A DNA stretch of 64,000 nt from Prevotella sp. UBA2725 (GTDB lineage Bacteria > Bacteroidota > Bacteroidia > Bacteroidales > Bacteroidaceae), in contig DEKJ01000006.1 of assembly GCA_002353825.1 (NCBI GenBank), positions 18,754 to 82,753 of the forward strand, written 5' to 3'. Every line of letters begins with the position of its first letter. Within the stretch, counting starts at the first letter, position 1. Positions 53,401 through 62,499 of this stretch are shown here, piece by piece. The translations under genes were made by a program, and so were the position numbers. A model generated the notes under the pieces. It did no database searches. It had not been told where the DNA came from and saw only the letters and a program-made list of their open reading frames with translations.

Positions 53401-53672
53401 AGAACCGCAGCGCCAATACGTCGCAGACAGTTTATTCCACTTACTTCATGCGTGACTGTCGCTTCCTCCGCTGTACAGCCTTGGAGTTAGCTTACAACAT
53501 GCCGCATAAAGTGCTGAACCGCATAGGTATCAAGAATGTGCGTATCTACGTACGTGCCACGAACCCCTTCGTCATTACCGACTTCCATCTCTGGGATGTA
53601 GAGCTTGGCGAGAATGGCTTCAATTATCCTATCCAGAAGAGCTACTCCATGGGTCTTAACTTCAGTTTCTAA
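50466..53672 (+). CDS. SusC/RagA-family TonB-dependent outer-membrane transporter
   Basis: This 1068-residue SusC-type protein has a signal peptide, an N-terminal carboxypeptidase-D-like domain (TYQLTGKVVDENGVALPGVN), a plug (NADPLI-like region ILIDGVESSKLDLSRLTVED) with the segment MYGARGANGVILVTTKKG, and a barrel of about 22 strands ending YSMGLNFSF. It takes up a nutrient caught by its SusD partner with energy from TonB. The next gene is 17 bp away. No glycoside hydrolase or lyase is in the following operon, so the ligand may not be a glycan. RagA-type peptide uptake is a precedent. Confidence 0.96.
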   Translation: MRRDYRLLIASAAVLAFPLSVAAMPGSLSGRNATMGVESVQQAADTYQLTGKVVDENGVALPGVNIIVQGTKRGVSTDVDGKFTIEVKKTDVLRMTFIGYKDEYVPVKGRTSVKVDMTPDAHTLQDVQVVAFGTQKKESVVSSITTIRPGDLRTSSSDLTTSFAGRIPGMIAWQTGGLPGALTENEMNTKFYVRGITSFQSNANTDPLILIDGVESSKLDLSRLTVEDIETFNVMKDASATAMYGARGANGVILVTTKKGEAGTVYTSARYEAIVSMPTQKIELEDPVNYMRYYNEALLTRNPTATPQYSQERIALTGDKRFPSWAYPANDWYKTLFKNYSMNHHVNVNIRGGSKIMQYYVSLNYNHDSGMLKTDKLNQFDINIKNNTLSFRTNLTIDLKPGIQLLLSSATNWDKYHGPLQSASEAYKLALNASPVDFAPTYPADDTYAWPHTRFGVPSGGQLSDNPYASLQQGYLDRDRYSTSNRVEYIHNLSKLIKGLELRANVSLVKTGYYSTPYAMVPALYSLKSYDQQTGKFALNAENPDKQSPSLDMDENSKQSLSTTQLTYELRAYHTAAWGDHQTSLTFVANAEQKTSTEGYDVLNSMEHRNMGISMRGTYGFKDRYFVEGSFGYNGSERFSKKNKYGFFPAVGGAYVLSNEKFWKPLLKIAPFFKLRATWGKVGNDGIISTPRFVYLPVIVKNGRINPRPGSNLATGGYTIQSYGNENIKWEIAEQTNLGLEAKFLQGLIDIQVDAYKEIRHNILDYRRVIPASMGLEYYQLDNVGSAKSHGIDFSGKIQKAFTPDFFVILNTTLTYSRAKYLSLEEATDKPEWQKKVGHDISQQVGYIAEGLFTDQAEIDNSPKQSGDVQPGDIRYRDVNGDGVISIEDAVHIGYPTTPELIYGFNGFIQYKGWEFNFAFQGSGRRTFFIDPAEISPFYGNRAMLKAIADDHWSTDNMNSHAFWPRLSINNIVYHNNEENRSANTSQTVYSTYFMRDCRFLRCTALELAYNMPHKVLNRIGIKNVRIYVRATNPFVITDFHLWDVELGENGFNYPIQKSYSMGLNFSF

Positions 53673-53689
53673 TCATAAGCATTCATATC

Positions 53690-55663
53690 ATGAATATTCA
53701 TAAACTATATATCGGTCTGATAGCGACACTGCCCCTGCTCTCGGGCTGCAACAAATACCTCGACGTGGTGCCGGAGAAGGACATCACGACGATCGAGACC
53801 CTCTTCCAGCAGCGCACGAAGGTGGACGAGTGGGAGGCCGATTGCTATTCGTTCATCACAGGTCTCGCTACCCCGCAAGGCAATATCGCTGAGACGGCTT
53901 CCGACGAGCTCGTCGGTAACCAGTATCTGCGCGACAACCTCCGCTATCCCATCAACGGCTTGCTCATTGGTGACGGTGTTCAGAGTGTGCAGAGTCCTTA
54001 CGGTGACATCTGGCGCAGTGACCGTTACTATGATGCCATCCGTTACTGTAACATCTTCATCGACAACACGCCGAACACCTACAACATGACAGAGGTGGAG
54101 AAGAAACAGTGGATTGCTGAAGTGAAGGTACTCAAGGCCTTCCTCTATTTTGACCTCGTACGTCATTACGGTCCGATCACCCTCGTCCCGAAGAACATCG
54201 ACGTAGAGAACAGCATTGAGAACATGAAGCAGCCTCGCCGTCCCGTCGAAGAGTGCTTCCAGGCGATGCTCAGTCTCATCGATGATGCCATGAACAATGG
54301 ACTCCTCCCGAAAGCCCAGCAGGCATCATCCCACTCGGCTTACTTCAGTCGTGAGTCTGCCCTTGCCTTGAAGGCGATGATTCTCATCTATCGTGCTTCA
54401 CCGCTCTTTAACGGTAACAGCGATTATGCCAACTTCAAGAATAAGCAGGGAGAACAGCTTTTCCCAACACAGTACGACAAAGAAAAGTGGCACGAGGCTG
54501 CCCTCGCTTGTGATACCGCTGTGCAGGTAGCAGAAGCTGCAGGCTATAAACTTGTGAGTGGCACAACCTCGAAGAGTACCTCACTTCTCAACACCATGCA
54601 GGACCTTGAAGAGCGTACGGAAGCCCCGGCGTTCAACAACTCAGAGGCACTCTTTATGGTGAAGTACCCGAACACCTATATGTATGCTGAATTCAAGATG
54701 TATACCTACGTCTTACCGCGTTTCCAGAGTTCCAACTATGCCAACTACAATGCCGGTGTCTACGGTTCTCTCTCTCCGACGATGAAGATGGTAGAGATGT
54801 ATTATACGGCCAACGGTCTGCCCATCGATGAGGATCCTACCTGGGATTACAGTGGTCGTTTCCGTAACATGACAATGGAGAGTGACCAAAGTACTTATGC
54901 CGGTGTCATCCCTGCGGATACGCGTGTCTTAGCAGAACATTTGCGCCGTGAGCCCCGGTTCTATGCCGACATCGCTGCAGATCGTACTTATTTCCAGCGC
55001 GGTCCGGCCAAGACGAACGCATGGTCTACCGACTATAACCTGCTTGTCAAGGCACATCAGGGAGAATCTTTTGGCACCCAGGCTACTTACATTAATCCGC
55101 GTGAGCCACAGAACCTCAGTGGCTACTGGTTGAAGAAGGGTCTCTACAGCAGTATCGCTACGCGTTCTTATGCCAACGACTATGCCTCCAAGGGCGACGA
55201 TCCTTATCCTGTCATTCGCTTGGCTGACCTCTATCTCTGGCAGGCTGAGGCTTGGAATGAGTATAGTGGTCCAAGCGAGAAGGTATACAGTGCGCTGAAC
55301 AAGGTGCGGAAACGTGCCGGCATCCCCACCGTACAAGAGTCGTGGTCGCGTGCCAAGCACCCTGATGAGATCAAGAGCCAGATAGGCATGCGTACCATCA
55401 TCCAACAGGAGACAAACATCGAGACAGCCTTCGAAGGCCGCCGCTATTGGAACCTGCTCCGTTGGAAAGAGGGTGCCGAGCTCGGTGAGCCGCTTAAAGG
55501 CTGGAACATTGTCGGCTCCACCGATGAGGCCTTCTATAACAACTGGCAGGGACCGGTCACCGTCTGGAGCAAGCGTAAGTTTGTCGCGCCGCGCGACTAT
55601 TTCTTCCCGATTCGCTCCGAAGAGCGTATGAATGCAGGTATCGTACAGAACCCGGGATGGTAA
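53690..55663 (+). CDS. SusD/RagB-family surface lipoprotein
   Basis: This 657-residue protein is the ligand-capturing lid of the adjacent SusC. The lipobox has Cys20 (LLSGCNKYLD), followed by the SusD-typical N-terminal domain (YLDVVPEKDITTIETLFQQ). TPR helices include WIAEVKVLKAFLYFDLVRHYG, and the C-terminal part contains RKRAGIPTVQESW and FEGRRYWNLLRWK with NPGW at the end. It is longer than the usual 550-600 residues. The ligand cannot be read from sequence. Confidence 0.95.
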   Translation: MNIHKLYIGLIATLPLLSGCNKYLDVVPEKDITTIETLFQQRTKVDEWEADCYSFITGLATPQGNIAETASDELVGNQYLRDNLRYPINGLLIGDGVQSVQSPYGDIWRSDRYYDAIRYCNIFIDNTPNTYNMTEVEKKQWIAEVKVLKAFLYFDLVRHYGPITLVPKNIDVENSIENMKQPRRPVEECFQAMLSLIDDAMNNGLLPKAQQASSHSAYFSRESALALKAMILIYRASPLFNGNSDYANFKNKQGEQLFPTQYDKEKWHEAALACDTAVQVAEAAGYKLVSGTTSKSTSLLNTMQDLEERTEAPAFNNSEALFMVKYPNTYMYAEFKMYTYVLPRFQSSNYANYNAGVYGSLSPTMKMVEMYYTANGLPIDEDPTWDYSGRFRNMTMESDQSTYAGVIPADTRVLAEHLRREPRFYADIAADRTYFQRGPAKTNAWSTDYNLLVKAHQGESFGTQATYINPREPQNLSGYWLKKGLYSSIATRSYANDYASKGDDPYPVIRLADLYLWQAEAWNEYSGPSEKVYSALNKVRKRAGIPTVQESWSRAKHPDEIKSQIGMRTIIQQETNIETAFEGRRYWNLLRWKEGAELGEPLKGWNIVGSTDEAFYNNWQGPVTVWSKRKFVAPRDYFFPIRSEERMNAGIVQNPGW

Positions 55664-55684
55664 ACTATAAATAGCAAAATACTT

Positions 55685-56968
55685 ATGAAATACACATTAT
55701 TATATATAGCAGCCGCTGCACTTACCATCCTTTCGTTGGGTTCGTGTAAGTCGGATGATGACAACACGTTTAGTGTTGCTCCTACAGGCGGCGTTTCCTT
55801 CCATGCCGTGCCGGGCGGTGCTGTGATGAACTATCAGCTGCCGTCAAACACGGACATCAAGGACATCCGTGTACGTTATACCGATGCGCAGGGCAAGGAG
55901 AACATCGTCCTTGGCAGTTATCTCTGTGACTCGCTCTCCTTGGGCGGATTCAACGGAGCTACACAGAACGTGCCCGCTTACGTCTCTTACGTCAATGGCA
56001 ACGGTGACATCTCTGAGGAGTATGCTACGACATTCTCCACCGCCGACAGTGGTCCTTATGCCTTCTTCGAACATGCAGAGGTCAAATCGGCTTGGAATGG
56101 CTTCGAACTGAGCTACGACATCCCTGATAGTCGTATGACAGGCTTGGCCCATGTGTTCTACGTCGGTAAGAACCCGAATACGAACGAGACTGACACGCTG
56201 CTCCTCGGCTCCGTGACGCTCTCTAAGGGCAAGGCGAGCAAGTTCTTCCGTGTCAAGCAGGATGTAGGCGCCACAACGGTCGTCATCAAGACCGAGGATT
56301 TCCGCGGCTACTTTGTCAAGGAGCAGAAATGGGACGATGTTAAGGCTTATCCTACACAGCAGTTACCACCAAGTGACATGGACATCACTTGCAGCAAGAG
56401 CGTGGAGGATGATACTCATAAGTTAGGACTGCAATATCTAACGGATGGTGACCTCAAAGGTATAAAATCTGAGGCTGGAAGCTACAATGAATATTATACC
56501 TTTGCGATGGGTCCCTATGCTTTCGGTTCTCCGATTATTGTGGACATGAAAGAAGCAAAAGTGCCGGCGTCTGTGAGAATCTATACACAGCTGATGGCGA
56601 AGGAAACGTATAGTAGACCGGTATGGAATGGTATGTCGTGGACCTGTCTGCCTTGCGATGTGACTGTTTTCGGTTCCAATGACAAAGAGACTTGGACAGA
56701 ACTGAGCCACTACAGCGAGTCAGATGAATTCTCGGACAACTCTTGGTTCAATGTCAATCATACTGTTCAACGAATGAATGTGTTGACATCTGCTGAGATG
56801 GATGAGGCTGAGCCTGTCTACATGGATGTAACATGTCCTGTCAGCGACCAGACCTACCGTTACTTGAAAGTCGTACCGAACAAGAGTTTCTCTTATGATA
56901 TCCAGATGTTTGCCAACACCTCTGAATATATCTACATGCAGGAAATGGAAGTGTATACCAAAAAATAA
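55685..56968 (+). CDS. Surface lipoprotein with PUL-type beta-sandwich domains (DUF4959/DUF5000/DUF5126-like)
   Basis: This 427-residue lipoprotein has Cys21 (LSLGSCKSDDDN). Acidic residues straight after the cysteine fit the Bacteroidetes surface-export signal. The Fn3-like and DUF-type beta-domains show VRYTDAQGKENIVLGSYLCD, then a C-terminal jelly-roll similar to F5/8 C modules (VTVFGSNDKETWTELSHYSE). Such proteins follow SusD genes and probably bind ligand on the cell surface. The exact family name is from memory of layout, not a database result. Confidence 0.85.
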   Translation: MKYTLLYIAAAALTILSLGSCKSDDDNTFSVAPTGGVSFHAVPGGAVMNYQLPSNTDIKDIRVRYTDAQGKENIVLGSYLCDSLSLGGFNGATQNVPAYVSYVNGNGDISEEYATTFSTADSGPYAFFEHAEVKSAWNGFELSYDIPDSRMTGLAHVFYVGKNPNTNETDTLLLGSVTLSKGKASKFFRVKQDVGATTVVIKTEDFRGYFVKEQKWDDVKAYPTQQLPPSDMDITCSKSVEDDTHKLGLQYLTDGDLKGIKSEAGSYNEYYTFAMGPYAFGSPIIVDMKEAKVPASVRIYTQLMAKETYSRPVWNGMSWTCLPCDVTVFGSNDKETWTELSHYSESDEFSDNSWFNVNHTVQRMNVLTSAEMDEAEPVYMDVTCPVSDQTYRYLKVVPNKSFSYDIQMFANTSEYIYMQEMEVYTKK

Positions 56969-56975
56969 GATTTTC

Positions 56976-58442
56976 ATGAAACACAATATTTTCATCCTCT
57001 TTAGCCTCTTAGCCATTCTCGCTTCGTGCGGTGATGACTTGGCAAGCACCTACAGTGACTTTACGGATGGTAAGCCTATCCACTATGCCGGCAAGGTGAA
57101 AGACGTCTCCGTCAGCCCCGGCTGGCAGTGCCTGCGCGCCACATGGACGCTGAGCAATGACCCAGCCGTGAAGAACATTATCGTCACTTGTGCCTCTGAG
57201 TCGGATACGATTCAGCAGACGCTGGACCCTACGGCTACCAGTTGCAAGATAGACAATCTTTCCAACAAGGACTACACTGTCAAGGTGCAGTCGTTGGACA
57301 CCGACGGCTCCCTGTCCTTGGCCGACGGTGTTGTGAGCCGCCCGTATACCTACGACCACGAGTCGGTACGTGCTTTTACTCGTGGCGTGAACAAGGCGTT
57401 CCTCGCAAAGGATCATCTGCTGCTTATCATGGGCAACTGGGAAAGCGGTATCGAGGATTTCCACATCTCTTTTACAGCGACGAATGGCACTGAGCAGACC
57501 AAGCAGCTCTCTCAGCAAGATTTTACGACAAAATATCTCGACATCACGGGTGTCGATACCTCCAAGCCGATTGTGCTCCATCGCTCCGGCCGCATTGAGG
57601 GCTGTGAGGATCTTATCCAGTTTGAGGATTATACCTTCACGAAAGATGTGTTGCTCAACACCGATTTTGCCTCGGAGATGACAGAGCGCTACGGTATGTC
57701 CAACGATGACGAAACGGGCTTTGCCACGAAGATGCAATCGGTGGAAGTCGACCGCAACCTTTATACTTTAGAGGACCTGCTCTATTTCTCCAATGCCAAG
57801 ACGGTCTACCTCGGCAAGAACCGTTACTTCGACGGCACTCACTTCGCATGGCCGACCGTGGATCAGACGGCAGAAAGCAAATGGGCTATCGAAAAGATGC
57901 ACGAGATCTATGGCACCGACTTCGTGGTCTATGGCGACAGTTATCTGCCGGGATTCATGACAAGCGGTCTGACACGTAAGGATGCCAACACATTGCCTAC
58001 CCTCAACTACCTGAGTACAAAGGGCTGGACCATCAGCAACTCCGAGACCGACAACAACAATAAGTACCTCTCTGAACTCCTCGACAACAAACCGTCTACA
58101 GCATGGAGTTCCTGGCCCGCTTCCGGCATCTCACGCTCTATGCAGTTGACGATCGACATGAAAAAGGAGGAGACGGTGCATGGCGTGAAGATTGTGCAGA
58201 ACAATAGTTCTGAGAGCGAAGGCTTCCAACCTGCTCAGGTCTCTCTGCAATATAGCAAGGATGGACAGACCTGGTCCGACCTCGGCTATGTGGAGAATGT
58301 CACATTGGGCACGGCTCTTGGTGAGGCTACACTTGTCTCAGCAAAGAAAGCAACAACCGCCCGTTACCTCCGTGTCACGGTGAAAGAACAGACCTATCTC
58401 GGTCAGACAAAAGTTTCATTGGCGGATATCGCCGTTTATTAA
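56976..58442 (+). CDS. Surface lipoprotein with DUF4998-like and F5/8 C (discoidin) domains
   Basis: This 488-residue lipoprotein has Cys18 (LAILASCGDD), again with acidic residues after the cysteine for surface export. The middle has Fn3-like repeats (VSPGWQCLRATWTLSNDPAV). The end is a discoidin-type module (STAWSSWPASGISRSMQLTI, QPAQVSLQYSKDGQTWSDLG), known for binding carbohydrates or proteins. It starts seven bases after the previous gene. An in-frame upstream reading from 56895 would overlap that gene, so 56976 is used. It is likely an accessory ligand binder of the SusC/SusD complex. Confidence 0.85.
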   Translation: MKHNIFILFSLLAILASCGDDLASTYSDFTDGKPIHYAGKVKDVSVSPGWQCLRATWTLSNDPAVKNIIVTCASESDTIQQTLDPTATSCKIDNLSNKDYTVKVQSLDTDGSLSLADGVVSRPYTYDHESVRAFTRGVNKAFLAKDHLLLIMGNWESGIEDFHISFTATNGTEQTKQLSQQDFTTKYLDITGVDTSKPIVLHRSGRIEGCEDLIQFEDYTFTKDVLLNTDFASEMTERYGMSNDDETGFATKMQSVEVDRNLYTLEDLLYFSNAKTVYLGKNRYFDGTHFAWPTVDQTAESKWAIEKMHEIYGTDFVVYGDSYLPGFMTSGLTRKDANTLPTLNYLSTKGWTISNSETDNNNKYLSELLDNKPSTAWSSWPASGISRSMQLTIDMKKEETVHGVKIVQNNSSESEGFQPAQVSLQYSKDGQTWSDLGYVENVTLGTALGEATLVSAKKATTARYLRVTVKEQTYLGQTKVSLADIAVY

Positions 58443-58450
58443 CCAATAAA

Positions 58451-59536
58451 ATGAATATTCGTAATTATATCGCTGGCACCGCTTTGTTCCTCGCCAGTAC
58501 CTTTTCTGTCTCTGCCCAGACTGACGGCTACCAGATCTCTGCCCGTACTTCGGGTGTGGCTGACACGACGGTCTATCTCATCGGCAGCAATGTCGATACC
58601 TTGGGCACGACGCGCATGAACCATGGCAACTTCTTCTTTCAGGGCAAGGTTAGCAAGCCCGAGGTGGCGTACATCCGTCTTGCCAATGGAGTAGGGGCCA
58701 TCCCTGTGATGTTGGAGAATGCCAACTTCCAGATGCTCGCCTCTGCCAATGGCGTGACGATCGTCGGAGGTGACTATCAGAAACTCTACAACGACTACAT
58801 GGCTGTATCCAACGGCACACGGGCCGAGCAGGATAAGTTTCAGAAAAATATGCAGGAGGCACAGCAGGAAGGCAACCAGATGAAGATGCAGGGCTTCACG
58901 AGCAGTTTCGCCACTTATGTGGAGAAAGCCCGCAAGCAGGAGGTGGCACTGTGGAATGATTGCGCCAAGAGCTTTGTCGGTACATACCTCCTCCTGACAA
59001 ACATGCAGGACATGCCGGCAACGATGGTTCGTGCCCGTTACGATCAGCTGCCACAGGCCGAACAATTATCTTCTATGGGTAAGGTCATCTCCGAATACCT
59101 TGAGAAGGTGGAGCGTATCATGGTGGGCAAGACTGCGCCCGACTTCACGCTTACGACTATTGAGGGTGATTCTCTCGACATGTATAGCCTCAAAGGCAAG
59201 GTGAAGATCATCGACTTCTGGGCTTCCTGGTGTGCTCCGTGCCGTCGTGAGATGCCTACCCTCGTTAAGCTTTACAAAGACTATCAGACGAAAGGCCTCG
59301 AGATTCTCTCTGTCTCCATCGACGAGAAGAAAGATGCGTGGAAGAACGCAATCTTCGAGGATGGCAACACGTGGAAGAACGTATCTGACCTCAAGGGTGC
59401 TAAGTCGCCGGTCGTTGCCCTTTACGGCATCAAGAGCATCCCGTTCATGGTTGTCGTCGATGAGAACAACAAGATCGTTGCTGTCAACCTTCGTGGCAAA
59501 GCCCTCGAGGACAAGATTGCCGAGCTCCTAAAATAA
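58451..59536 (+). CDS. TlpA-like thioredoxin with DUF4369 domain
   Basis: This 361-residue exported protein has a signal (GTALFLASTFSVSAQ), an N-terminal DUF4369-like beta-domain (residues about 25-130), a helical linker and a C-terminal thioredoxin fold. The redox motif is FWASWCAPCRREMP at about 256-269. Such proteins reduce or isomerise disulfides in the periplasm or at the cell surface. It lies eight bases after the discoidin lipoprotein gene, inside the SusC/SusD transcript. A substrate with disulfides, such as a protein or peptide, would fit. Confidence 0.9.
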   Translation: MNIRNYIAGTALFLASTFSVSAQTDGYQISARTSGVADTTVYLIGSNVDTLGTTRMNHGNFFFQGKVSKPEVAYIRLANGVGAIPVMLENANFQMLASANGVTIVGGDYQKLYNDYMAVSNGTRAEQDKFQKNMQEAQQEGNQMKMQGFTSSFATYVEKARKQEVALWNDCAKSFVGTYLLLTNMQDMPATMVRARYDQLPQAEQLSSMGKVISEYLEKVERIMVGKTAPDFTLTTIEGDSLDMYSLKGKVKIIDFWASWCAPCRREMPTLVKLYKDYQTKGLEILSVSIDEKKDAWKNAIFEDGNTWKNVSDLKGAKSPVVALYGIKSIPFMVVVDENNKIVAVNLRGKALEDKIAELLK

Positions 59537-59576
59537 CGGTCGTTCGTTTGAAAGCGAGTTCTGTGTGCCGTCCTTT

Positions 59577-59606
59577 AGGGCGGCAATGTCTCCTTTGTGC
59601 CGCCCT
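59577..59606. repeat. AGGGCGGCA hairpin before the M16 peptidase gene
   Basis: AGGGCGGCA and TGCCGCCCT pair around about 12 bases in the 101-bp gap. GGCGGCCACC follows. It is the same hairpin type as at 1825 and 7849 and may lower read-through into the peptidase gene. Confidence 0.6.
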
Positions 59607-59637
59607 CGGCGGCCACCTCTTTTATAACTAGCAAGCT

Positions 59638-62412
59638 ATGCGAAAGATCTTTTCTTTATACTTCCTGCTCCTGCCGTCCTTGCTGATGGCAGCAGGCTCG
59701 AAGCTTTATATCAAGGGCACGCTGCCGAACGGCATCACCTATTACCTCCAGCGTAACACCGAGATGCCGGGTCAGGCCAACTTCGCCCTTGTGCACAACA
59801 TCGGAGCCTTGGCGGAGGAACCGAAAGAGTACGGTGTTGCCCATTTCCTGGAGCACCTCGCCTTCCAGGGCACCGAGCATTTCCCCGGTGAGAGCATGAT
59901 TCACACCCTCGAGCGCCACGGCGTCATGTACGGGCATGACATCAATGCCACGACGTCGGAGAACAAGACCATCTACCGTCTCACGGCAGTGCCTACGGAC
60001 AATGCTGCGTTTCTCGACTCTTGTGCTTGGATCATGCGTGACTGGGCGTGTGCACTGACCCTCGATCCGAAGAAGATCGACAAAGAGCGCTCGGTCATCA
60101 TCGAGGAGATCAAGATGCGCAACACGGCGCAGAGCCGCATGCAGCAGCAGTGGGGTGACACGTTGCTGAAAGGCTCGCGTTATGAAGGGCATGACGTCAT
60201 CTCCACGCCGGAGCAAATCTCAAAGGTGTCTTATCAGACCATTCGTGACTTCTACCATAAATGGCACCGCCCCGACCTCGAGGCAGTCGTCGTCGTGGGC
60301 GACTTCGATGTCGCTGTCATGGAGCAGCGCCTGCGCCGGATCCTCTCCACAATTCCTAAGGCAGACACGCCTTGTCCGCTGAAGAGCAATACGCAGTTCT
60401 CCCAGATTCCCGAGCAGAAAGTTTTGCGCTTTGCCCTCGCCAGTGACCCGATGGCACAAGGTGAGACCTTGGCGGTCATCTATCGCTTCCCATCGACAAA
60501 TTTTCAGGGCATAAGCAACGATACTTATGTGCGTGAAGACACACGGCAACAGCTGTTCAAGCAGATGGCGTCTCTCCGTGCCCAGGTGCGTAGCAGTGAG
60601 CCCGGACAGCCTTTCCGCGAGATGGGTATCAGCCTCATGCCGTTGAAGCGGGGCTATGACAACATCCAGTTCGGTTGCCCGCCAACCCCGGGTGATGAGC
60701 AGCGTGCCTTGCGTATCCTCATGCTTGAGGCTGACCGCCTGAAGCAGAACGGCTTCACACAGGCGGAGCTCGATCGGGCAAAGGGTACGCTACGGAAAGT
60801 GGTGGAGCGCAGCCGTAAATATGTCTCTCTGACTAATGATCGGTTGGAGAGTGCGTTGGAGAACAACTACCTTGAAGGTGATCCGGTGCTCTCGTTTGAA
60901 GACCAGTATCAGTTGACGAAGCAGGCGCTCGACGCTATCTCGCTCGACGAGATGAACAAGACAGTGCATCAGTGGCTCTCTACGCCGAACCGCACCGTCA
61001 TCCTCACGGGGCCGACACGCATGGACTCGTTGTCATATGCCGATGTGAGCAATATCGTCTCGACAGTCGATGGCATGAACCTGAAGAGTTATACCTTCGA
61101 TCTGCCGCCCGTCGACTCTGTGAAACCGTTGATGACTACGTTGCCGAAGGCCGGACGTATCGTTAAGGCCGAACTGCGCAAAGACATCGCTGCCACGGAG
61201 TGGACATTGAGCAATGGCATCCATGTCCTTTACAAGCCGGTCTTGGCCGACAAGGGCAAGGTCCTGCTGCAGGCCGTGAGCAGAGGTGGCTCGAGTCGTT
61301 ATCCGCTCGACATGGTCCCGGCAGCAGAGCAGACGGGTACCTATGTGCAGTCGTCAGCGGTCGGTGCGTGGGACAACATGAGTCTTTACAAGCAGTTGCA
61401 GCTTCATGGCCTCGAAACGAATATCGCGGTAAACACGTACAGTGACCGCGTCACATCCTCGGCAATGCCCGATGAGGCAGAGCCGATGTTCCAGTGGCAG
61501 TATCTCTCGTTCGTTGAGCCCCATCTCGACAAGAACATGCTCAGCGCCATCAACAATCAGATGATGATGCGCCCGCAGAGCAACCCGCTGCAAGACTCGG
61601 TCAACGTAATGAAGGCCAACTATTCGCCACGTGTCCTCTCGAAGAATGCAGATTACTTCCGGCAGATCACGCCCGACAAGATTATCAAGGTGTGGAACGC
61701 AGAGTTCGGCAATCCAGCTGACTTCCTCTTCATCCTCACGGGAAACATTGATGAGGCAGAGGCCAAGCGTCTCGTCTGTCAGTATCTCGCATCGATGCCG
61801 ACGAAGAAACCGTCAAACCGAAATTATGTTGATGTCACGGTGGCTCCGAAAGTGAAGCATCAGGACAAGGACGTGCGTGTGCCTCTGCAGCAGTCGCTCG
61901 CCATCGGTGTGGCAAGCTTTGACCTCCGGGGTGCCTTCTCTGCAAAGGAAGCATTGGCTAACAAGATCATCGAGCAAGTTTTCCAGTCGCGACTCATGGA
62001 GAATATCCGGCAGAAGGAAGGTGACGTGTATACCATTCAGGCACATGGCGAGACCAACTATCTGCCGACGGGCTCCTTGGAGATATCTGCAGAGTATCAG
62101 GCTTCAGCGTCGGATGTGAAGCGGATCCAGAAGAGGATTATCTCCGAGTGGAATACTATGGCGCAAGCAGGTATCAGTGTTGGGGAAATGGACCGTGTGG
62201 CTAATTTCCTCAAATTAAAGGTTGTACAGGATAACAGAAAGGCGGAACCATGGGCGGAGAGCCTTGCCATGCAGTATCTCTGTGGCAGGCAGGTGCTCAC
62301 CCCCATGGATTACCGTCCGCTTATCGCTACCCTTACGCTCGCTGATATCAATGCGCTGCTGAAGAAATATGAGCAGCAAGGTACCTCGATGTCCGTAGTG
62401 TTCCATCCGTGA
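59638..62412 (+). CDS. M16 family zinc metallopeptidase (PqqL/insulinase-like)
   Basis: This 924-residue peptidase with a signal peptide (FSLYFLLLPSLLMAAG) has the inverted zinc motif HFLEH at about 69-73 in VAHFLEHLAFQGTEHFPG. The downstream glutamate is in KERSVIIEEIKMR. Two M16 halves are present (the second is inactive, with a NPADFLFILTGNID segment). Exported M16 enzymes such as PqqL cut imported peptides or siderophore-binding proteins in the periplasm. It follows the SusC/SusD, lipoprotein and thioredoxin genes on the same strand after 101 bp, so it may degrade what the transporter brings in. Confidence 0.94.
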   Translation: MRKIFSLYFLLLPSLLMAAGSKLYIKGTLPNGITYYLQRNTEMPGQANFALVHNIGALAEEPKEYGVAHFLEHLAFQGTEHFPGESMIHTLERHGVMYGHDINATTSENKTIYRLTAVPTDNAAFLDSCAWIMRDWACALTLDPKKIDKERSVIIEEIKMRNTAQSRMQQQWGDTLLKGSRYEGHDVISTPEQISKVSYQTIRDFYHKWHRPDLEAVVVVGDFDVAVMEQRLRRILSTIPKADTPCPLKSNTQFSQIPEQKVLRFALASDPMAQGETLAVIYRFPSTNFQGISNDTYVREDTRQQLFKQMASLRAQVRSSEPGQPFREMGISLMPLKRGYDNIQFGCPPTPGDEQRALRILMLEADRLKQNGFTQAELDRAKGTLRKVVERSRKYVSLTNDRLESALENNYLEGDPVLSFEDQYQLTKQALDAISLDEMNKTVHQWLSTPNRTVILTGPTRMDSLSYADVSNIVSTVDGMNLKSYTFDLPPVDSVKPLMTTLPKAGRIVKAELRKDIAATEWTLSNGIHVLYKPVLADKGKVLLQAVSRGGSSRYPLDMVPAAEQTGTYVQSSAVGAWDNMSLYKQLQLHGLETNIAVNTYSDRVTSSAMPDEAEPMFQWQYLSFVEPHLDKNMLSAINNQMMMRPQSNPLQDSVNVMKANYSPRVLSKNADYFRQITPDKIIKVWNAEFGNPADFLFILTGNIDEAEAKRLVCQYLASMPTKKPSNRNYVDVTVAPKVKHQDKDVRVPLQQSLAIGVASFDLRGAFSAKEALANKIIEQVFQSRLMENIRQKEGDVYTIQAHGETNYLPTGSLEISAEYQASASDVKRIQKRIISEWNTMAQAGISVGEMDRVANFLKLKVVQDNRKAEPWAESLAMQYLCGRQVLTPMDYRPLIATLTLADINALLKKYEQQGTSMSVVFHP

Positions 62413-62463
62413 TTTTTAACCACATTGTCTTTCCATTGTCAACGTTTGGTAACATAATCCTTG

Positions 62464-62471
62464 TACTTTTG
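62464..62471 (+). promoter_or_regulatory. -7 box TACTTTTG for the glycosyltransferase gene
   Basis: This match to TAnnTTTG is 28 bp before ATG 62500. TTTG at 62445-62448 is 15 bp upstream, somewhat short for -33 spacing. An open frame from 62461 would cross the box, so the start at 62500 is favoured. Confidence 0.6.
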
Positions 62472-62499
62472 TCGCGAACAAACAATAATAAGTTTAGGT

